A stretch of 64,000 bases of DNA from Deinandra increscens subsp. villosa. Taxonomy: Eukaryota; Streptophyta; Magnoliopsida; Asterales; Asteraceae. The stretch's first letter is position 1. Each line of letters starts with the position of its first letter. The DNA is taken from the NCBI GenBank assembly GCA_039602395.1, contig JBCNJP010000006.1, positions 17,224,952 through 17,288,951 on the forward strand, in the 5' to 3' direction. Shown piece by piece: positions 57,898 to 64,000 of the stretch. A model generated the notes under the pieces. The model made no database searches, was not told where the DNA came from, and was given only the letters and a program-made list of their open reading frames with translations. Both the position numbers and the translations under genes were made by a program.

Positions 57898-60503
57898 TGT
57901 GACATCCGAGAATATCAAGGTTAACTTCCATTAGACAATCTCCGTTAGTTACGTTATAAGTGTTAACTTAGTAACTAATGCTTAACTAGGCCGAATACGT
58001 CCACGACCTTTGGTTGATCACCGAACCCGTCCATATGTGTTATGTGTTTATTTATTTATTGTCCTTATGTGCAATGTGACTTAAACGCATGATTTAGTAT
58101 TAAGAATAAAATGAAAATTTGCCCCTTCTGGTTGCCAGCGAAACTACCGTGCGAAACTATAGATTCGCTCGGTAGTCAGCTAGACTATTTGACTTGCATG
58201 AGTTCAGAGCCAGTTTCGCTTGGCCAGCGAAACTGCCAGCGAAACTAGCTCCTGATATAAAGACCATAAAACCCTAATCTTCATCATTTTGCATACTCCA
58301 CACTAAACACACACACACTCTCCTGGAATTTCTGGTCAGTCGAGAAGCACCACGAGCCAACGTGATCTCAGCCTCGAGACATCATCCATTCGGACCCTAG
58401 ATCAAATCGTGAGTCCCAAAACCATTCTTTATGCATTTTCTATGTATTTTCTTAAAAATCATGCTTAGATCTTCATGTAGTCACTTGATGTTCTGATATG
58501 ATGCTTAGGAAGGCTAGATCTATCATAAAGTCTGTAACTTTACGTTTGAAATCAAACCATAATGAAGATTCATGCTAGTTAGGTCATTTTAGGTTTAAAG
58601 TGTGTTTTTGGTGATTTGAATGTGAAAACCCATGTTTAAGGTGTTAAATCTCGTTGTTTAATGTTGGTAAATGATTATGTATGCTAAAATATTGAATCAC
58701 ATGAAGTATGGAAGCTGTTAGATTGATTTTTAGGCTGATTTATGTGTTTTCGCGACCAGCGAAACTGAGCTGTTCTCTGGGCGAAACTATACAGCGAAAC
58801 TGTATATATATTCATCCAGCGATACTATGTGGCGAAACTATAGTGTCGCCCGCGAAACTAAGTAGACCTGCTCGAACGAAACTACCGAGCGAACCAACCT
58901 GAACGAAAGTTCAAACCAGTTTCGGGCGAAGCTATGCTAGCGAAACTGTGTCAACAGTTTCGAGCGAAACTAGCTAGCGAAACTGTGTCATCGGGTATTC
59001 CCTAGCGAAAGTGCTGCCCGTGCACACAGCGAAACTGTGCAGCGAAACTGCATAGCGAAACTTTAGCGAAACTGTTAGCGAAACTGAGACCAGACCAAAA
59101 CCCAAACTTGTGCAACTTGCTTGAATGTTATGCCATGACTTACATGATTGTGCCATAATGAAACATGCTTTGATTTCTGATTTATGTGAACCCTTGTTTA
59201 TGATCAACCATCGGTGTCGTGTGTCGATATGTCGTGTCATAGTTCCAACGTGCTATGTTATGGGCCATAGTGACGTTAAGCTAAAGATTAGACACAAAAA
59301 TAATACTTAAGACCTAAACGTGTTCTTAGGTCTTCGTTAAGCAAACAATATTTGGATTACTTAGCAAGTGTAGCAGTGCAACCAAAGGTGAGTGTCACTA
59401 ACCCATTTACCGTGAACCCGTTTGGGTCACACTGAATAACTTAAGGAAAAACAATGCTGACAACCTTATGAGTGCTATGCACCTTTCTGATGAAACTTGA
59501 AAACCTAGGAGTGCTTGGCACCCACTTGATGAACTTGAAGTGTTTTATGGGAGACACTTGTGAAATACTTAAACAACTATTTCTAAAATGAAACTGAAAA
59601 TGTTTTCCGGATTCATGAGAACCCAAAGTAAACCGTTTTAATATGGCTAGTGTAGGTTAAAGTCTAAACCACATGATATCACATGATTTCTAAGGATTGC
59701 CTTATAACTGAAAAACTCCTCAACTTAATTGTACCATTAATTGTAAAGCGAGGGGATGTTGGGTAGATCTACTGGAGTCTGACAAACTCCGCCTCGTGAC
59801 ACGGGAAGTGCACGGAGGTACAATATCAGCCTATCTGACCGTGGTCCCGAGAGGACACGGGGGAGGCAAAGCCGCGATGACATAGGTCCGCAAAACAAAA
59901 TAGATGATGGCACTGCCACTACAATAATAGTCAGCTTTGGTACAAACTTCCTTAGTGCATGGAACAACGGATTAGCTACCCGCGATATCGGTTGAGCACT
60001 TTAACTATACAAAACTAGTACATACCCGATAACGTATGTTACGGACATTACTTTTACTAAACCACAAGACTATGATATTGGATATCATTAAGCATTGCTT
60101 TTCACAAATAAATATTACATAAGTGTATGTTGACACAATTATGATTATGAGACCGGGCCACTGCATGACAAGCCCACCGTGAACTCACCAACCGTTAGGT
60201 TGACACTTGCGTGGTTTAAACTTTTGCAGATCGCTGAGGAGTATTCGGAGCGGGTTGGCATGGCACATGAAGACATTTTATTTTTGTTTAAAACTAAATT
60301 GGGAATTTAAGACAATGATTTGTAAAGCACGTGGTTAGTGCTAAAACAATATTTTCCGCTGCGTATTTTTGAGACTTTAATTTATGGCATGTGTTTGGAC
60401 TAACTCTGATTCGTTTAGTATTTGTAACTAATGGTTGTTGTCCTGGTTTGCTCGCACCCCTTAACGGTATAAACTCCGTTAGTGGTTACGTGGGAGTGTG
60501 ACA
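57898..60503 (+). mobile_element. Gypsy LTR4 (3' LTR)
   Basis: 2606 bp, TGTGACATCC...GAGTGTGACA, then AAGAC. Agrees with LTR1 at sites where LTR2 and LTR3 share other bases. Confidence 0.93.
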
Positions 60504-60508
60504 AAGAC

Positions 60509-60641
60509 AATATTATTTGAATTGTTTTACATTATGACAACCTTATATGTATAGTTTTACATTAAAAAAACAATATTTATACTATTTTAAATTAAAACAG
60601 TACATATAATTGTGTTGGTTTCCATTAAAATGTATTGCTTT
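60509..60641. repeat. AT-rich target region, right flank
   Basis: TTGAATTGTTTTACATTATGA-type phrases as in 44270-44400. Continuous with the left flank if the array is removed. Confidence 0.6.
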
Positions 60642-60835
60642 ATATCAACAACAACAACAAACCAGTAAAGTCCCACCAATAGTATTGTAAATACCTTTAG
60701 TAGTGTCAGGGGAGGGTGTTATGTAGACAAACCTTACCTCTACCACAAAGGATAGAGAGGGTGCTTCCAGGGAGACCCCCCAGCCTCAAACCACAAGCGA
60801 ACGTGGCAGTGTAGACCGAGAGAGAAGAGAAAAAA
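60642..60835 (-). mobile_element. tRNA-derived SINE, TTG-tailed
   Basis: Minus strand: a CTACACTGCC... head, a GGTTTGAGGCTGGGGGGTCT section, then CTCTCTATCC...GGTAGAGGTAAGGTTTG, ending in GGTTTGTTGTTGTTGTTG. The body and (TTG)n tail fit plant TS/Au-type SINEs. The promoter boxes near the head are degraded and I find no sure target duplication. Confidence 0.65.
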
Positions 60836-60900
60836 CAAAAATATATAAAAATAGAAATAAATAAAAATATATATAATAAGAATTAAAAAATAACAATCTA

Positions 60901-61261
60901 TCTATACTACTATTAAACACATGTTTTTAAAGTACAAATGTCATTTTTTAAAGTGTGCCACATAGGATAAATCCTATGTGTCAATTTATGAGATTTTTAA
61001 ATTAAATAATTCAATAGAAAATTAAATTCTTTTGACATAAAAACTATCCATATATATATTTATTTTCAAAATAACACAACTTTAATTCATCATATCTTTT
61101 TTATTTATCAACAAAAATTCGATCTGTAAATTGCTTTGGATTCATGACAGAAAACCCAACAAAACTAGATCCATATTAATTAGGTTTTGATCAACGAATG
61201 ATGGTGAACAAATCAAAAAACAAAGTCACAGTCTCGGGTATTTACCCGGGTTACTAACTGG
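60901..61261 (+). mobile_element. Small non-autonomous Helitron
   Basis: Starts TCTATACTACTATTAAA after an A. Ends with hairpin CGGGTATTTACCCG (61235-61248), 9 bases, then CTGG (fits CTRR) before a T. TC start, 3' hairpin and A|T insertion are the Helitron signature. It is 361 bp with no coding content. Confidence 0.75.
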
Positions 61262-61263
61262 TA

Positions 61264-61315
<52 letters not shown>
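61264..61315. repeat. (TA)n microsatellite
   Basis: About 25 TA repeats with two interruptions, directly after the Helitron end. Confidence 0.97.
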
Positions 61316-61317
<2 letters not shown>

Positions 61318-61531
61318 ATACTATCTTATTATGCATATTCTATCAAGTGGTTGAAAATTAAGATTTTTACAAGTTTTTAAGCACAATGTACAAATACTTT
61401 ATGCACAATGTTGAATCTCTTAAGAGGTACCAAATTTAGAGCATGATGTACAACCCTCAAAGCTTTAGAAAACACAAATTTTAAAAAGCAGAAGCCATAT
61501 CACACGGATCAATATTCCTTACATCCCTACC

Positions 61532-61760
61532 GTGTATTTAGATTCAATCTACGGTGTATCTCCTTCAAATCGTTTCAACCCTTTTGACAACTTATTCTCC
61601 CATCTTTCTCAACTTGCAGAGAATAAATCCATTTCAGGTATAGAAACCACCCTTTTAAATTTCAAATTCAAATCAGCATTCTACTTAATCTCGAACAGAA
61701 AAATCCCAGCAGGATATGAACCCAACTATGAAGCGGATCTCGATAGGTGCGTGAGGTATG
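61532..61760 (+). pseudogene. Possible exon fragment, unknown gene
   Basis: Open, mixed composition (Asn/Phe/Ser/Leu), ending at a good donor GAG|GTATGATT (61758). The reading frame then closes quickly. Not recognised. It may be a captured exon. Confidence 0.3.
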
Positions 61761-62395
61761 ATTTTAGTTTGTTTTGATTTCTTCATTTTTCGTTTAGGGT
61801 TTCATATACTTCAAGTTCTTTGTTCGATTATGGCAGAAGATAGAGATGAAGGAGTGGTTTAGCAGCAATGGTTAGAAAGTGGAAACCGAGGAAAGAAGAA
61901 GGTTTAGCAGCAATGGTCAGTCGTTGCTATGAACACTGAGTCTCCTTTGCCTCATTCACATTGCAGTTTTAATAGAAGCCTAAAATTGGTTTTCAAGGTT
62001 GTAGATTGAATGATTTTTTGTTCGTGATCATAGTCTCCAGCAATCGCTTTTCAATGGCTGCTCATCCCCAAAATTGATTCTTCGGGTATGTTATATTTGC
62101 TCTACTTGTCATATGGTGCTTTGAGTGCAGGTTAGTGTCTTTCTTGTTGATTTATCTATGGAGGGAGACCTTCGCGACCTTCGGCAGGTTAGTGTTTTTG
62201 GTTTTGACGGAACTGATTTGTAGATAAGTTATTGTGAGATTCCAGCTGGTGTGTATCGACTTATGCGTTCTTTTTTTCTGTGTCGTAGAATTTTCATTTT
62301 ATGTTTTGTTTTTGCAGCTCTAACTACAGAATATTAGACACATGTTTTGCCTAATAGTTTTGTTTCAAAAAGTTATCTTTTTCTCATAAGTGCAG

Positions 62396-62518
62396 GTCCT
62401 TTTTTGCATATGACCATCTGGAGGGTGATCTTGGTCTGAAAAATGATAAAAATGTTTCACCGCTCACAGATATATTGAGTATGGTCTATGGTTATGTTGA
62501 TAATAACTTACCTAACAG
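62396..62518 (+). pseudogene. Possible internal exon, unknown gene
   Basis: Between acceptor TAAGTGCAG and donor CAG|GTGCATT is a 123-bp exon open in one frame, encoding FFAYDHLEGDLGL and YGYVDNNLPNR. Clean exon borders suggest real gene ancestry. Family not recognised. Confidence 0.4.
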
Positions 62519-63550
62519 GTGCATTCTTTAATATATGTTTTCTCTTTTTCTTTTGATTTATTTGAAATTTTCTTCATGAGGTTTGAATTAAATAGTTCTA
62601 ATTTTGTTCTTGGACTATAGCCATATTTGAAAGTTTCTTCATGAGTGGTGCATTATATACGCTGATTTTCTTTATGCATGTTTGTGATACAACGTTCTAT
62701 TTGATTCGCTTCATTGATTTCAGATTATAGGTTTGTTTGTTCTTGCAATTTGTTTTATCTGATGTATGGACTCACAAAATTGATGTTGTTCTTCAGCCTC
62801 TGACCTCTTATATGTGCTTATGGTACAGATTGGGGGTTTTGCCGTTTCTTGGTTGTGACATCTTGATTTCAATTGGTAAGTTATCACCCGCGAATTTTGT
62901 GTCTAAATTATCACCTACTATGGATTTGTTTCTGATATCTGTATTTTAGTATCATTAGAAAGTAGATTTTATATGTTCTTGACGAAATGATATTGCTTAT
63001 GTAATTGTTGTGTGATAGTTTTGCTGAACTTATTTGAGTCCTGACTCTTATTAGTATTTAGGGGTTTTCAGTGTTTGGGTTTGACTCTTTTTATGTCAAA
63101 CCAAAGCGAAACTGTTAGCAAGTTTTTTTTTTAATCTCTATAAATCAAACAAAGCTATTGAAAAATTGAAACCAAATGGAACTAAGCAAGGTAACTTTTG
63201 GCATGTTTGTGGTTAACATCTATGAATCTATTTGTAATGGGATTGGCATGGCTGGTATTCTAAGGGTTGCATTTTGTAAAATTGAAAAAAGTATTGGTAA
63301 ATATTATTCTAAGGGACAAATTGGTTCTTGAGTCAAATGGGGAGATGCCATAGGCCCATAGTACTATGTTTTGGCCTTTTTACAGATCTTAAGCTGGTGA
63401 GTTGGAGTTGATTAATACTTATGTCAGCAATCATACATTAATTTCTTTAATACATCGTTCAAATTTTAGTGAAGGTTATGTATCACTGGTTTCATCAAAT
63501 TTTAGTTTGTTGTTGGTATAAATATCCATTTATTGTGTTGATCATTGCAG

Positions 63551-63679
63551 GTTTTTGTGAGCAGCTGTCGCTTAGTAACATTGGTAATGGCTTGGTTAAT
63601 CGGATTTGTAAATCGTGTAAAAGATCCCGGAGTGTTTGTAAATCGTGTAACTTGGAGTCCAGATGGTTCGTTGTTTGGT
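63551..63679 (+). pseudogene. Exon fragment of a TOPLESS-like WD40 corepressor gene
   Basis: After acceptor ATCATTGCAG (63550) the frame reads to VNRVTWSPDGSLFG, ending near donor TTTG|GTATGT (63679). The VKDP...VNRV.WSPDG.LFG stretch is characteristic of a WD40 segment of plant TOPLESS/TPR corepressors. The upstream part of the exon does not look like that family, and a 13-bp phrase (TGTAAATCGTGTA) is doubled, so it is a rearranged fragment and not an active gene. The flanks 61761-62395 and 62519-63550 are intron-like, T-rich DNA. Confidence 0.5.
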
Positions 63680-64000
63680 ATGTCTTGCTAAGTGAATTGT
63701 AGCATATTATGTGAACTAGCCAGATTCACAGTTATTCTTTTATCATTCTTTATGGGTCAAAATGGTTTTGGGTAAAACTGCAGAGATCAACGAAGCTACT
63801 GTGTTCATTCATTGTTCCATAATAATTAACCATTTATTATCCAAAACATTCTAATTAGTTTATATTGCAAACAAATTAGTGTTCTTATTGAGATGTCATG
63901 AAAACAATATAGTTCTCATGTGGATGGTGAATACAACTTGATACCAAAACTGTAGAGTTTGTATGTATGTTTTGTTTTTCTAATGCTAATTTGACCCGTT
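63680..64000 (+). other. Intron-like T-rich DNA
   Basis: No ORF or repeat seen to the window end. Confidence 0.4.

Larger units (their letters stand above)
44445..60508 (+). mobile_element. Expanded Ty3/gypsy chromovirus insertion with single AAGAC duplication
   Basis: Layout: AAGAC (44445-44449), LTR1, remnant, LTR2, remnant, LTR3, leader, gag, pol, LTR4, AAGAC (60504-60508). The 5-bp duplication flanks the whole and nothing inside. Long LTRs (about 2.6 kb), a 5.4-kb interior and a C-terminal chromodomain suggest the Tekay/Del branch; the branch was assigned by eye. Confidence 0.9.

Noticed and set aside
45515..60000. Recurrent 61-, 76- and 88-codon ORFs in each gypsy LTR
   Set aside because: They recur because the LTR recurs, lie on both strands, and show no domain or start context. 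They are LTR sequence.

Overview
The window is plant nuclear DNA made almost entirely of nested LTR retrotransposons. I see no complete host gene, no rRNA or tRNA gene and no CRISPR array. The Ty1/copia and Ty3/gypsy polyproteins, tRNA-Met primer sites, splice signals, a TTG-tailed SINE and a Helitron end all say flowering plant. The element types recall large Asteraceae genomes, but that is an impression and was not tested by a search.

1-42147 is one nest, mostly on the minus strand. The host is an old copia element, here called D. Its 5' LTR is at 41791-42147, followed by a leader and gag (41128 downwards). Part of D is present twice (39312-41336 and 30411-32437). Between the copies lies the body of a second copia element, C/E (partial LTR 38932-39311, gag 38931-35780, pol 35767-32506). 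A solo LTR of C (30031-30410) sits in the other D copy at the same target site. D gag ends near 28476 and is followed by 3' non-coding DNA. Then comes a tandem array of about 795-bp units (27399-21709, continuing 5354-2424) built from D's own 3' non-coding region, polypurine tract and the first two thirds of its LTR. A third copia element, A (21708-5355), interrupts the array. It has an 884-bp 5' LTR, a primer site, a 1170-aa gag with two zinc knuckles, an intact-looking pol, and a third gene (ORF3) that appears to have its own promoter and four introns in its 5' leader. A has lost its 3' end. A gypsy LTR (1-2423) lies in the left part of the array.

42148-44444 holds AT-rich DNA, a small unassigned ORF and a possible deleted DNA transposon. 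44450-60503 is a chromodomain-bearing Ty3/gypsy element on the plus strand, expanded to LTR-remnant-LTR-remnant-LTR-gag/pol-LTR. One 5-bp target duplication (AAGAC) flanks the whole assembly, so it behaves as a single insertion. The innermost element (49889-60503) keeps its primer site, protease, RT, RNase H, integrase and chromodomain, but its gag and pol frames are offset.

60509-64000 holds AT-rich DNA, a SINE, a 361-bp Helitron-like element and what look like exon fragments of host genes, one matching a TOPLESS-type WD40 protein.

The most interesting observations are: (1) an LTR-derived satellite with one fixed junction; (2) a multi-LTR array with a single target duplication and remnants that start at a second, upstream polypurine-tract-like block; (3) ORF3 of element A with its own spliced leader and the same GATCGCC-type motif array as the LTR; and (4) three unrelated element families that each carry their own array of short CG-containing motifs near the promoter.
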